From Sabethes cyaneus (lineage: Eukaryota > Arthropoda > Insecta > Diptera > Culicidae): 64,000 nucleotides of DNA. The notes below the pieces were generated by a model, which was given only the letters and a program-made list of their open reading frames with translations, searched no databases and was not told the DNA's origin. A program made the translations under genes and the position numbers. Below are positions 33,816 to 44,886 of the stretch, piece after piece (positions within the stretch are counted from its first letter, which is position 1; each line of letters opens with the position of its first letter). The stretch is from positions 196,539,939-196,603,938 of the forward strand of contig NC_071355.1 in NCBI RefSeq assembly GCF_943734655.1, read 5' to 3'.

Positions 33816-34713
33816 AACCCCAGCAGCATCGCCAACGACATGATAAGGTTGGATGACATCACAATCCGGCAAGTAACTCATGAGACCCTAAAATATGGTT
33901 TTGAAACGTGACCAGTATTTGTACTTACCATCGAATATCGATAGCGGCGCCATCGATGACTACTGCTACCGAACCAACGGCTAGGCTCTTTATCTGACTT
34001 CCCCTGCTATTAATGATAATTCGTTTCCCGAAATACTTGTGAAGATGCGGAGAATTCTCTGGTCTTTAGTAGCAAAAAGTATTGGACTAACATTCCTTTT
34101 CATTCCACGAGGACCCACATTCGGACGTGGCCGGCGTCGGTGTTGATCAGCATGCAGGGACCTGATAAGGTTGCACAATGAGGTATAGTGTGCTCTCCCA
34201 AGTATGCTTTTTTCAGTCATCATTTTCATCGGTCCTGGCAATTTTCATCGGCCTTGGTCAATAACGGAGTAGCAGCACACGAGCGGTATCATATTATGAA
34301 AAATACAAAAGTTGAAATTTCGAAAAAAAGTCTAAACTGAAAATAATTTTATAAGCTTCAAAAGAAAAAAAGTAAGATGATTGATTGAACTGTTTTAGAG
34401 TTAATTTTAGTAAACCTACTGGTTTTAAAAATCTGATTTTGAGAAAAAGAGTGTTGAAGTTTTCAATCGCTACGTACCTGCTCTCGACACACCCGATATA
34501 AATAGCCGTAATTTTTTCAATATTTCTAATGTCTTCATTCCCATGCTTGAAGTGTTAATCATATGCGAAGGAAAAAATAAAGAAAGTATGATTACAAGGA
34601 AGCAATGTAGAGTTAGTTAAAAGTTTGTGTTTCATCAAAAATTAAGATGAAGTTATGATTGTAACAACAGTGTAATGCATGCATTGTAATACAACAGTGT
34701 AATCTATTTTCAA

Positions 34714-35165
34714 TCTATATATTAAAAAAATGGGCGTGAGTATGTTTGTATGTTAATATGTTTGTATGTTGGAACATACACCACCATATCTCCAGAACGT
34801 CTTGACCGATCTCCACCAAACTTGGCACACATGTTCCTTGGCATAAGAGAACCAGCACTGGGGGTCAACAAAATGGGGAGGGAGGTTCCCTAATAGGGGG
34901 AGACCATAATTCCGAAACGTCTTGACCGTTTTTCATTAAACTTGGCACACATGCTCCTTGACATAAGAGAATCAGCACTGGAGAGTTAACAAAAAAGGGG
35001 GGGGAGGTTCCCTAATAAGTGGGGGAGGGTCCCTAATAGAGGGGAGGCCATAACTCCGAAACGGCTTGACCGTTCTTCATCAAACTTGGTACACATGTTC
35101 CTTGACATAAGGGAATCAGAACTGAAGGGGTTGACAACAGGGGGACCGAAATGTTTGGACGGTTC
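34714..35165 (+). mobile_element. Second Helitron-like element, 5' part
   Basis: The start TCTATATATTAAAAAAATGG directly follows an A, like the left end at 16302. It is followed by about three diverged tandem modules, each with a CCGAAACGTCTTGACCG-like, CAAACTTGGCACACATG-like and CCTTGACATAAGAGAATCAG-like segment and a G-rich part with GGTTCCCTAATA. No CTAG-type 3' end was found downstream, so the element seems 3'-truncated. Class assignment rests on the left end only. Confidence 0.45.
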
Positions 35166-35626
35166 TCCCATAAGTGACGATATGACAAAAGGAGGAGCTG
35201 ATGACCGGAGGTTGCTGACGAGAAGGGGGGAGTAACGCCCATATGACTGTAAAAAATTATCCGTGCAATAGAAAAAATCAGAATACGAAACACTAAACTA
35301 CAATGCTCGCAGCTGTAGATTTGTCAAGTGTAATTATGTACGGAATCAAAGTGACCTGTATAAAAAGCATTCGATCATTAGTGCTAATCCGCGTTGCGAA
35401 CGTAAGCTGCTGCCACCTCCAAAAGTTGACTGTAGGGATGAAGCAGAATAGGAACTTGTCAAAAAGCGCAAGAGATTGAAACATTTTGGCAGATGTTCAC
35501 CCACACTTACGTATGGGAATTGCCGTGAGTGTGCAAGAGATCGTTTAGTGCCGTCAACACGAATTGTTGTTAGGCGACTCTGCTTGAGTCACAGGGGCAA
35601 TCGTTAAAACAGCGCGGAATTCATCT

Positions 35627-35734
35627 CCCAGGTAACAATTTGGGTTTTATAATAGTCTTATGATGGCATTTAAGAGCAAAATTGGTCATGAAAACCGCCA
35701 TAAGAGTACAATAAAACTCACATTGTTGCTTGGG
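35627..35734. mobile_element. Small hairpin MITE
   Basis: Left arm CCCAGGTAACAATTTGGG and right arm, inverted, CCCAAGCAACAATGTGAG are the ends of two arms of about 45 bases that can form a hairpin; GTTTTAT and CTTATG blocks match further in. Total 108 bases, non-coding. Confidence 0.75.
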
Positions 35735-36479
35735 CTGAGAACACCATGTTTTTCCCATGGTAAACTTTATGTGGCATGCTCCAGAGTGGGCTCAGCCAAT
35801 AATTTGTGCATACTTGCTCCTGTTGGTGACACTAAAAACATTGTTTACAAACAAGTTTTGTCTTGAAGTGAAAAGAAAGGAATGACAGGTTTGTTGTAAC
35901 CATGGAAGAAACACTGTTGCACTTTCTACTTTTTTTTATTAGGATAGCATGATAATACTAAACTAATAAATAAATAAAAAGCTATGTTTAGAAAAGTACA
36001 ATAACAAAACATTTCTTATGGGTGGGATGGCTATTGTTAAAAGCGGAAGGTGCAAATAGGAAAAATGGCTTTGTTTTTCTTTCTTTATAGGGTTTTATAG
36101 GGATTTCCGTAAAGAAAACAGATGTTCTGGTGACCGGGTAGACAAAAGAGCGGGAGCTGAGAAATGGCGAGGAACGTCCGAAAGACGAACAAGCGTTGTA
36201 TTGTTTCATTATAAGCATTTCGGTTACAATAACCGATGTACAAGTGGTTGTGAGACAAAGGCTCCCCGAGTAAGATCGGGCACTCAGCTAATAGTGCAAT
36301 AATTATGGGTGATCAATGACTGAAGAAAAACAAATTTTGATTTCACTACCAGTAGAACAACGTCATGTCTTTGAAAGCAACGGTTTATCTAGTATTCGTA
36401 TTACATTTCGCCATCAATCTAGCACTCAAAACCGCAGAGAATAAAATTTAAACGAGGAGCGGTATGTAAACGCGCATAC

Positions 36480-37310
36480 CTACTCGCGGCAGTTCTCATT
36501 CATCAGCGGTAATAATATTTATTTTACTGATATTGACTTACCTCGGCGAGCTTTAGGCAAAATTTCTCTTTACTGGATTCTGCCTTGCCAATTGAGGACT
36601 TCTAAAACTGCACTATCATTTGCTACATCCTAGGCGACGCGTGTATTCAGAGCAGGACCAACAACGCGGTGAGTGAGCTCCGGTGGTTCGAGCATATTTT
36701 GATCCGGTTCCGCAGCAACGGAGATGCATCATTCGGCGGCGGCTGGTTTGTCAGACGAACGGTCACGCAAGCAAGCAAGCAGCCAACGGGTAAATCGCGG
36801 GATAAAGTGGTACTTGATGTCGTCGCGTCTAAAGAATCGAAAAATGTGCATGCATGCTGCCTCGCCTCAGCCTCGCCGGTGATAGAACCGGACGACGACG
36901 GCGAGGGACTGCGAACTTGGGAATTCATCGACCGCCGCCGCGCCGTATAGCCATTATTGCGTTTCTCCGTTCAGTTAAGGAGATGAATGAGCCCGGTATA
37001 GCCAGGAATTGTAATGGGGAAAAAGTTAGAATTGAAGTCTTTTCCAAGTGGAGAAACTAAGCGAGAGAGAGAGACAGACAGAGAAAGACAGAAAAGTTCT
37101 TAAAAGGAACCCCTTCAGCCAACGTGAGATAATGAAATGACACATGGACGGAGCCGGTCGGAGGAACAGAGTGGCTTCGATCGAAGGTTGACTTATGAAG
37201 GTACCGGTCGTTATCGTCAAAGTTATCAGCCGAGTAAATGGTGTTAAAGTGGATCATTTGCTGGGTAGAACTCAAGGGATGAAGCCAGTTTTGAAGCACA
37301 ACACGTAAGT
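36480..37310 (+). other. GC-rich low-repeat island, candidate host exon or promoter
   Basis: Balanced to GC-rich sequence with a GAGA tract (37060-37090) between AT-rich repeats. A 93-residue frame at 36669-36950 has no recognisable domain. CACGTAAGT at about 37306 resembles a splice donor, and TTCTTATTGCAG at about 37816 a splice acceptor. This is suggestive of an untranslated exon but not more. Confidence 0.2.
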
Positions 37311-37910
37311 TTTGAACTACATTGGTAGTTGTGGTCACCGAATTTGGCGGGATGAAAATGTCAAGATACTCCAACAAACAATTTAAACTATTCAAATATA
37401 TGTTCTTTCAAATGTGCTGCCGACAAATGGATTTTCCGGTAATCATATCTACTCCATCAGTTGCTAGAGGTGTAGGCAAACATGCCGTCAGAATCAGAAG
37501 AATAAGATCTTAATGATAAATGTTTATGAAATTATTAACGCTACAGAATCGGTGTAGCAACCACTGTAACTCGAAATGATCACAATAAGCAGCAGCTCGG
37601 AACAGGGTCACCGCAGTGTGCTGCTGCACGCATGTGTACACTCCGTTTGTCCTCAGCGCCGCCGCCACGCCAGGCAGGGGTCTCACGGTGGTGCGTTCTC
37701 TTCGCTGCCGGTCGGTCGGTCGGGTGAACTCCCACTTGAGATGCAGATACTTTTATACATTATTTACATTAAGTGAGCAGCATGAGTTTAAAAATTCTTT
37801 TCACTTCTTATTGCAGCTCATTCCGGTGCGGTTTGGATTGGGTTCGGGTTCGGGATGCACGCAACCGTTTCGGGGTGGAAGCATGCTTAACCGGGCGATT
37901 CAAGTGATGC

Positions 37911-37940
37911 TTCATCATAAAAAAAATCTCGATAATAAAG

Positions 37941-37977
<37 letters not shown>

Positions 37978-37988
37978 CATCATAAAAA
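37911..37988 (+). mobile_element. Poly(A) micro-insertion with 13-bp TSD
   Basis: Exact copies of TTCATCATAAAAA (37911-37923 and 37976-37988) flank only 17 bases, AAATCTCGATAATAAAG, plus 35 A residues. The inserted 17-mer ends in AATAAAG, so it looks like the last bases of a polyadenylated transcript inserted by target-primed reverse transcription after extreme 5' truncation. The source transcript cannot be told from 17 bases. Slippage in an A-rich tract is the alternative. Confidence 0.7.
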
Positions 37989-38149
37989 TAAATGAAAATA
38001 AAAATAATGAAAAAAAAAACGATCGAAGAAAAACAACAAAAGCCGCGACCTGAAACTGGACCTGTCTAACCTACGCCTGTTTTACAATCACATTCCATTC
38101 GCGGTATTCGCGGCCAGAATAATTATGATGAGTAAAGGCCTTTCTCTCT

Positions 38150-40047
38150 GGGGGCCGTGCACTAATTACGTAAGGCATTATGGGGGGAGGGGGGGTTCCG
38201 CGAAATCTTACAAAATCTTATTTGGGGGGAGGGGGGCTTAATCATTTCTTACGTAAGATTTTCACACACGAAAAAATTATGAAAAAGTCACATTTTTAAT
38301 AGCAACTTATGTTATTTGTTACAAAAATTAAAATTAAAACAAAAATTGCGAAACCTCTCTACGTCGACTTAGCGTGTTTAAACCCAACACACGACAGCGG
38401 TCTTCGTACGGTGTTAAGTTTTGCTGATCCCTCCACGGAAGGTGACGAAGTGCATGTCGAACAAATTTTCGCTGTACGTTTTCCAGTCTGGCGGACCAGA
38501 TAAACTCGTGCGGGTTCCAAACGATGCTCGCAAATTCCAGCGTTGACCGTACAATAGAGCAATAAAGAGCTTTGAAGCAGATCGGGTCATTGAATTCACC
38601 AGCAATCTTAAATATAAACCCAAGACTACGATTGGACTTGTCAACGATGGCAGAAATGTGGGACTTCATGGTGAGTTTCTCGTCAAGTAATACTCCAAGG
38701 TCCTTCACCTCTTCTACCCTATTCAATTTTGATCCGGAAATTTCGTAATCGAACTCTATTGCGCTTCTAATGCGATGGAAACTGATGACGCAACATTTCT
38801 CCACACTCAGTAACAATTGATTCCTTACGCACCAGTCACTTAACAAGTCCAGAAGCTTCTGCAACATTCTGCAGTCCTCGATTCTTCTGACTTCAAGATA
38901 GATTTTCAGATCATCAGCGAAGAAAAGCCTTCCATCTTCATTGAGTAAACGCTGCATCATTTATGTAGATTCAGAATAGCAATGGTCCCAAATTGCTACC
39001 CTGTGGCACACCAGAAGCATTTGTAAACGGCAGGCCGGCAGTTGCCAAGTTGTACGAAGAGTTGCCTATCCGTAAGGTAAGTTTCCAACCATCTGCACAA
39101 TCTTGTGGTACACCCAAGTTTCTCCAACTTGCTTAAAAGAATAGTATGATTAACGGTATCAAAAGCGGCCTTCAAATCAGTATAAACTGTATCCACTTGC
39201 GCTTTGGTGCTCATACTATTTATGCAGAACGATGTGAAATTCACCAAATTCGTTTCTACAGATTGCCCGGGATCATTCCAACATATTTCGTTGCAATTTC
39301 CTATTTCAATCCCGCTAGGCTGCCGCAATCCCTTATGATAGCACGAGAAATATTTTTGTTTAAAAGTAGCTTACACAATTAATGTATAGCTGTACCAATG
39401 GAACAAGTGCTTGATAAGCTACTATACAACAAAAATGTTTCTTGGGATATATTGTTTTTCTGTTCCCAAATATCTTGCCTGCCGTATGTGGCCAGAGTGG
39501 GGTCAGTATTTTGCTTCAAAGGAAACCGCGGTCATTACAGATCTGTACATTAGACGCAACGCAGTGCCAATTCCAACATAAGACCATGTCGCGTGTCATC
39601 TAGAAGAGGCAAAGAAGTTCTTTGTATACTACTTGACGAGGACACGTTTTCAGACGATTTAGATTGGATCAATGCGAATTAAGTGAACGCTAGTGAGTTT
39701 CTGAGCATACACCAACATTTATTGACAACCTCAATGCTAAAATACGTTCTGTTCGTGAGAGGATTAAGGGATTTACAATAGATAATTGATATTATTTGTT
39801 TTTTTTATGAATTTGTTTGAACTTTGATTTTTATGAACTTGTTTGAACTTTGTTGACTGTTTCAATATTCTTTCAATGTCTATCTTTTTAAATAAAACTT
39901 GAATTTTGATGTTTCAAAAAATCTTACTAAGAATTTGTACGGGGGGGAGGGGGGATTGGCCAAAATCTTACAAAATCTTATATAGGGGGGAGGGGGGGCT
40001 CAAAAATGAGGAAAAAGGCCTTACGTAATTATTGCACGGTCCCCTGC
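38150..40047. mobile_element. Related MITE ends flanking a Jockey-like LINE fragment
   Basis: The left end GGGGGCCGTGCACTAATTAC and the right end, inverted, GGGGACCGTGCAATAATTAC are matching termini. Just inside both ends, in direct orientation, lies AATCTTACAAAATCTTAT followed by a GGGGGGAGGGGGG run. The termini are thus inverted while the sub-termini are direct repeats. Either a LINE landed in one MITE carrying such an internal arrangement, or two MITE copies flank it. I found no TSD outside. The middle holds the minus-strand pseudogene at 38334-39330. Confidence 0.65.
38334..39330 (-). pseudogene. Jockey-like LINE reverse transcriptase, broken
   Basis: Minus-strand order of motifs: SVETNLVNFTSFCINSM, then VDTVYTDLKAAFDTVNHTIL (motif A), then SGVPQGSNLGPLLF and IYINDAA (motif B, with a stop and frameshifts near 38960-39000), then LFFADDLKIYLEV (motif C), DLGVLLDEKLTMKSHI, LGFIFKIAGEFNDP, ALYCSIVRSTLEFASIVWNP, and a C-terminus ending at LNTLSRRREVSQFLF. 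The YTDLKAAFDTVNH and SGVPQGSNLGPLLF blocks fit the Jockey/CR1 side of LINEs. Both ends are truncated. The frame 38334-38960 is intact and 208 residues long. Confidence 0.85.
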
Positions 40048-40533
40048 TATCAGCTCTGGTCACTTCGCGCAGCGATATGGCTCGATTGGTGTGGAAGTGC
40101 AAATAAATTGGTTGAATTTGTCAACATAAACCGATGAATATTAATAGTGAAATGTTTCTTGTTTTTCCTACTTTCTTTATTTATTTTTTTTTTCTTTTCT
40201 TACATTACTATTTTATTTATTTCTTTTTCTGGTTGTGTTGTCTATCTTCGAGGTCTTTATTGTCTATAGTCTTTCAACCTTGTTTTTCAGTTTTTACAAT
40301 TGGATTTAAATTTTTAAGAATCCTTATTTTATTGCACAAGACTAGAAACTAACTAGTAACCGCTAGCCGTAGAGTTAAAAACCCATCCACCTTATTTATT
40401 TTGGACTCTGTCGACTGTAAATTGTGTAATTTTTTCTATGCTTTTCTATTTATTTATTTATTTTGTTTTTTGACATAATGAGTCAATTCGCTAGATCATT
40501 CCGATATTCATCTTAAATCTTCTAGTGTTCGAT
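39331..40533. other. Flank of the Jockey-like fragment and AT-rich DNA
   Basis: Up to about 39900 there is AT-rich sequence of unknown origin, including a 25-base tandem duplication around TTTTTATGAACTTGTTTGAA (39806-39860). The MITE right end lies at 39930-40047. From 40048 to 40533 there is T-rich low-complexity DNA with no feature. Confidence 0.4.
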
Positions 40534-42984
40534 TCACTGGCGTGTCCATACTGGAGTAAATGTCGCTACGTGTCTGAACCCATGAAGGTATTGCCTAAAG
40601 CAACCGTACCCTGATAGAAACTGCGTTAGATAAATGATAGCTGGTCGCAGTGATACAAGGTCCCCAACAAGGAAAAAAATGATAGCTTTCCCGTGTATCT
40701 TGTTTAGCCTGGTCGGCAGCACCGGTATGAGCTTGTGTATCCATTCACGATGTCACGCCGTCGTATCCCAATCCTCTTGCCATTTGGCAAAGAACCCCAC
40801 TCGAGCTACATTTAGCTTCCGAATTCCTGTAGTTTCCCTTCTCGTGTAGCACTCCCTATCCTCCTCGAGACGAGCTGCTAGGAAGCATTCCGGCAATGAC
40901 ATATACTGCCTCGAATGATACCGTCCGCCATTAACTGGAATGTGCTGTTTACTTTCGCTATGTTTCGTTTGCTTTTCAACGCTAGACCGGACATCCATAT
41001 CTGAGGATCGATAAGGAAACATTAGCCACAAGATGACGCTTACTACTGCTTGGTCCGTAGCTATTTGGCATAATTCTAGCCACTGCGTTGATAACCTTCG
41101 CTGTTTTCTCACAGGCATAGTCCAGGTGGCTGTTAAAGTCGAGTCGATCGCCGATCATCACCCCTAGGTGCTTCACTGCTTGCTTCGAAACTATGGAATA
41201 CTATCTTACTATGATTTCAGCTCGCTGCACCGCTTTGCAGTTACTGACCAGCCGCACTTCCGTTTTGCCGTGTGCTATCTGCAAATTCACTCCCTGCATC
41301 CAATTTTCTATCATTCCGGTCGTCTCAGCGGTTGACCGACAGTACTATGTCGTCCGCAAAACCAACAATCATTACTCCTGTGAGTAGCTTCAGCGTCAGC
41401 ACACCATTATATTTTCCGTTACAGAGCGTCGGCCAAGGATGGAGCCTTAACGAAAACTTACCGTGAAGTTCTCTAATCACTGTTGGCAGTCCCGTAGACT
41501 AGTACTCTGTTCTGGAAGTACCTCTTCACGATGCAAAGGTAGCCAGCTACCCTAATTCTATGCAGTGATACGGCGATGGCCTCCCAGTTGAAGGCATTGC
41601 TATTGAAGGCATTTTTGACACCTATCGTTATCACAGCGATGGATCTTCAGGGGGCTTTCCCGGCTTCGGTAGCAAAACTAACCTTCCTCCAGACATTTCT
41701 ATAGCACTCTCCTGAATACGTCCGGGTATGCTTGAATTGTGGCCTTCAGAGCTACATTAGGAATCCCGTCGAGGTCCGACGCTTTCTTTACCTTTAGCCA
41801 CTCCGTTAGCCACTGCTACAAGCTCCTCGTTGGAGACATGTACCCTCGCAGCATCTTCTTCGTCTAAGTATGCTATAGGTCATAGGGCATAGTGTTGGGA
41901 TGTTGGGATGTTCGCTCTTTGTACTCACTGTTTGGCTCTGAGGCAACTACTGCGGAGGTTGCTGAGTTGTTCAATTCATCAATAAACTGGTCGACGTTGG
42001 TTCCTCGGTACCAGCTTTCTTGGAATGGTCGCGTCACATGCCCTTACTAACATGCTCGTAAACCCGTCCGCACTTCGACTCAGATGCTCGACGTCCATTC
42101 TAAGTGTCTCGACAAACTGGTACTGGTCGAAGGTTTTCGTCTTCCATTTCCGCTCAACTCTTTTTACTTTCCTTACTGCTACAACCATTTGTTATCCTGC
42201 ACTGTACCTGATCGCCTGATGATTGCTATAGCTTTACTCCTCGGACATCCCTCCAGTTCGCTTCTAGCGACGGACTACAGAAGGTAACGTCGATGATAGA
42301 TCTACGACCGCCCTTACGGAAAGTACTAGTTCAATAGCACTGCGCCTAACTTTATAAGGGCTTCTAGCAGGCTGCACCCCCTGGCATTAGTTCATCTACT
42401 ACCTCACTCCACTGCCCTAGCATTAAAACCCCCTTCGACAGTTACAGGCCTTCTTCCAAAGAGCTTCTCCGTAACTGCGTCCAGCGTTTACGGAAATTGC
42501 TCCATTGTTCACCTAGGAGGCGCGAAACAACTGCATATGTAGATTCAGTTGATTTTGGCAATAACGAAACCTTCATACACGTTGGAAATCACTTCCAGGA
42601 TAGTAAATCTTCCGAAAACCTGTAAGGTAGCCATTGCTTCTCTATCCGCAACCCAGTTTCCGTTGTTGGGTGGGTTTCGATACGGCTCTGCGATTACTAC
42701 GACATCACGCTTTGTTTCGTTGACGATGGCCACAACAGATACTGTGCTGTGTCGCAATGAATGAGGTTGATTTGAATTTCCCTCATCATTGTTGGCCTGC
42801 CACAACCATTTAAAGCCTCCCGTCGCATGATCGTTACCATCCTATCTTTCCAGAGAATACGGGGAGCGACTCTCGGCAAACACATTGACCATCCGACTTT
42901 TGCTCTGCCTACTACTAGCAGCTTGTTGACCTTAGGGTATATCGCTGCTTCGTCGTAATTGCCTATTCCCGTCCTACCCAACAC
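40534..42984 (-). pseudogene. R1-clade LINE, degenerate ORF1 end to ORF2 C-terminus
   Basis: Minus-strand motifs in order: the ORF1 end LLVVGRAKVGWSMC (about 42915); the endonuclease start IQINLIHCDTAQ (about 42770) and VVVIAEPYRNPPNNGNWVAD (42700); the linker FDQYQFVETLRMDVEHLS and ACDATIPRKLVPRNQRRPVY (41979-42188); a GSILG remnant of the motif B block (about 41440); then KHLGVMIGDRLDFNSHLDYA, INAVARIMPN and SLSILRYGCPVW (40982-41176); then KWQEDWDT, RLNKIHGKA and YLTQFLSGYGCFRQYLH. The HCDTAQ, EPYR, RIMPN and FLSGYGCF blocks are typical of the R1 clade. Stops and deletions destroy the reverse transcriptase core. A repeat block adjoins its 5' side (42965-43550) and a 34-base LINE stub sits near its 3' side. 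Confidence 0.85.
40643..40676 (+). mobile_element. 34-base LINE/SINE 3' stub with 11-bp TSD
   Basis: AAATGATAGCT occurs exactly at 40632-40642 and 40677-40687. Between the copies lie only 34 bases: GGTCGCAGTGATACAAGG, TCCCCAACAAGG and four A. They match the last bases of the LINE at 1517-2666, the fragment at 63156-63669 and the SINE at 57528-58003. The target is the R1-clade ORF2 on the other strand. Insert plus one TSD is 45 bases, so the host frame stays open and gains 15 residues between HGKAI and YLTQ. Confidence 0.85.
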
Positions 42985-43550
42985 AAATTACTAAAAACAT
43001 CAGCATTTTTATGACACACAATGCAAAACTAGTTATTCCCTAATATTTTAGTTTGTTATCTATCATACGCGATCAATCAAAGTGAGCTGAGATCTATTTA
43101 AATGCTTTTTATCATTAAAGAAGTCCTACCAGCCAAATTTCCTACGTTTTTTGTGCGACGAAGAACAAAATGTCGACTAATCGTTTTAATTTCCGTCATT
43201 CATAAACGAAAATAACTCATGCAAGGCATTGTCTTTATTCTTCAGCCAGGAAAACGTACCAGACCTGCAAAAAATTTGGCAGAATAACTTTTGTCATGCC
43301 GTTCTACACAAATACATGCGCGTTATCTTCGCAAACATTGATGTGATTTTTAGTTCGGACGATGAAAAATTTTGATGGATGGATTTTAAAACGGTACGAC
43401 GAATCGCTTCTCAGTGATTTTAAAGTTCACGGATCAGAAGGTAAGTGTGTTTTGGTCAAATCAGCACAAGAACTTTTGGAGTATTCATTTAATCCATCCA
43501 ATAAATGATGAAAGTTAGAATGACTTTATTTACTACGACGGGAATTAGAA
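42965..43550 (-). repeat. R1-associated repeat block, copy 2
   Basis: Inverted counterpart of 20605-21187 about 22 kb away. It runs without a visible break into the R1-clade coding region at 42984. It is therefore probably the 5' untranslated part of that R1-type family or of a deletion derivative. Long matching words include CATCAAAATTTTTCATCG and ATATTAGGGAATAACTAG on the minus strand. Confidence 0.7.
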
Positions 43551-43643
43551 ATAGACCCTAGCTGTCGAGAGTCAAATCAACACTGTCCGCATATCGCAGT
43601 GAGTCCTACGCAGGCTTCATTTTCAATGTTTTGCTCAGTAGAT

Positions 43644-43941
43644 GCTCATTTGACTACAGTGCCTCCGCGAAACAGAATTCGAAAAAGTAGTCTAAACGGA
43701 ATTTGTAGATTTAATTATTATCTACACTATTGTTGAAGAAAGTATAGTTTTATCTTTTTTATTTACGGCGCTATGGGGCTACTACCCCGTTGGTAGCCAA
43801 ATGAGTGGTCTTTTTGCTCTTTTTGGTAGCCAAATGAGTGCTCTTTTTGGCTTCGTAAATACAAAAGATAAAATTATACTTTCTTCAACAATATTGTAGA
43901 TAATATTCACCCTACAATATTGGCATTATAGTCAAATGAGC
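43644..43941. mobile_element. Fold-back MITE of about 298 bases
   Basis: Ends GCTCATTTGACTACAGTGCC and, inverted, GCTCATTTGACTATAATGCC match. Further in, TGTTGAAGAAAGTATAGTTT and its inverted partner AAATTATACTTTCTTCAACA form a second strong pairing. The centre holds a tandem pair of TGGTAGCCAAATGAGTG. No coding sequence. No TSD was clear. Confidence 0.75.
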
Positions 43942-43959
43942 AAAGCAAAGCAAAGCTTA

Positions 43960-44527
43960 GGTGCTACATTCAGTTATCGAAACTTGACCTTCTGTTTTTA
44001 TACGACAGACTTCGCAGCCAGCTGTTAGAGTGCAGGACAATTGCAGGGGCAGTTGCTACGATCCTATTGACTCTAACAGCCTATTGACTCTAGCAGTCGG
44101 AATTCGAACATACGACGACTGGCTTATTAGGCCAGCATTGGACTGGACCGAAAATGAAGCCTGGTCCTACGTAACCGGAATGTCTTCGGAGCTTCCTCCA
44201 CATCGCGTTGTGTTTTCAGCGCGCCAGGTACTCTCCTTCTAATGTAATCTCGTCTAGGTCTCTACATTCGGTCACTGACTCTTGAGATAAGGTTCGAAAG
44301 TTTGCCATATTCGCCAAGGATTTCTCGACGAGCTCCCTGAAAGCCAAACTCCTGACCAAAGCATCCCTTTTAAGCTCAAAAAGCATCTCGCCTTTTTCGG
44401 TGCGTCTGGTTTTTACCACGCTGGTTGAATTTTGAATCAAAACGGTAAGTAATTTTATACATAGCTTCCAAGTGTGTGTTGGGCCCAGTGATGCGAAACT
44501 CACACTATTGTGATCTAATTTTCTCAT
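43960..44527 (-). pseudogene. LINE ORF1 (gag-like) fragment
   Basis: The minus-strand frame 44216-44527 holds SVVKTRRTEKGEMLFELKRD and ESVTECRDLDEITLEGEY, the pattern of the ORF1 of R1/I-type LINEs, an RNA-binding gag-like protein. A possible continuation with AGCEVCRIK lies near 43990-44010 in another frame after stops. The zinc knuckles that normally follow were not found. It could belong to the R1 copy at 40.5-43.0 kb, but that copy has its own ORF1 end, so a separate element is more likely. Confidence 0.6.
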
Positions 44528-44835
44528 ACACGTGTACTCATTTTAACGGACTCGCCGGAATAAGCATCCCTTTAATACTCCCGGTTTAATTTCTTCCTGC
44601 ATTGCGACGAGTTTTTGCGAGTGTGTGTTTAGCTAACAGCTACGCTATCGCTCTCGTTCTTCGTTGTGCAAACTGAGCTGCCGACGCCGATTACTCGCGA
44701 GCGCTCGCGCTCCCTCCCGTGAGTAGAATCGGAGGCGCAGATGAAGAAGAAACGAAAAAGTAATGCAAAACCTGTATCCTAGTGCGCCTCTATGCCGCAC
44801 GGACAGCTGATCGATTAGGAGCTTGGGCGTAGCGA

Positions 44836-44886
44836 CGGGGGGGGGGGGGAGGCGTTTGGGGGTTATAACCACCCCCCCCACCCCCG
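44836..44886. repeat. Back-to-back G and C runs
   Basis: Thirteen G residues, then GGGGGTTATAACC and two C runs. The G and C runs can pair as a hairpin, or the G runs could form a quadruplex. It probably marks a degraded transposon end; identity unknown. Confidence 0.6.

Noticed and set aside
36669..36950. 93-codon frame in a GC-rich island
   Set aside because: No recognisable domain and a competing frame on the other strand over the same bases; kept only as a candidate island.
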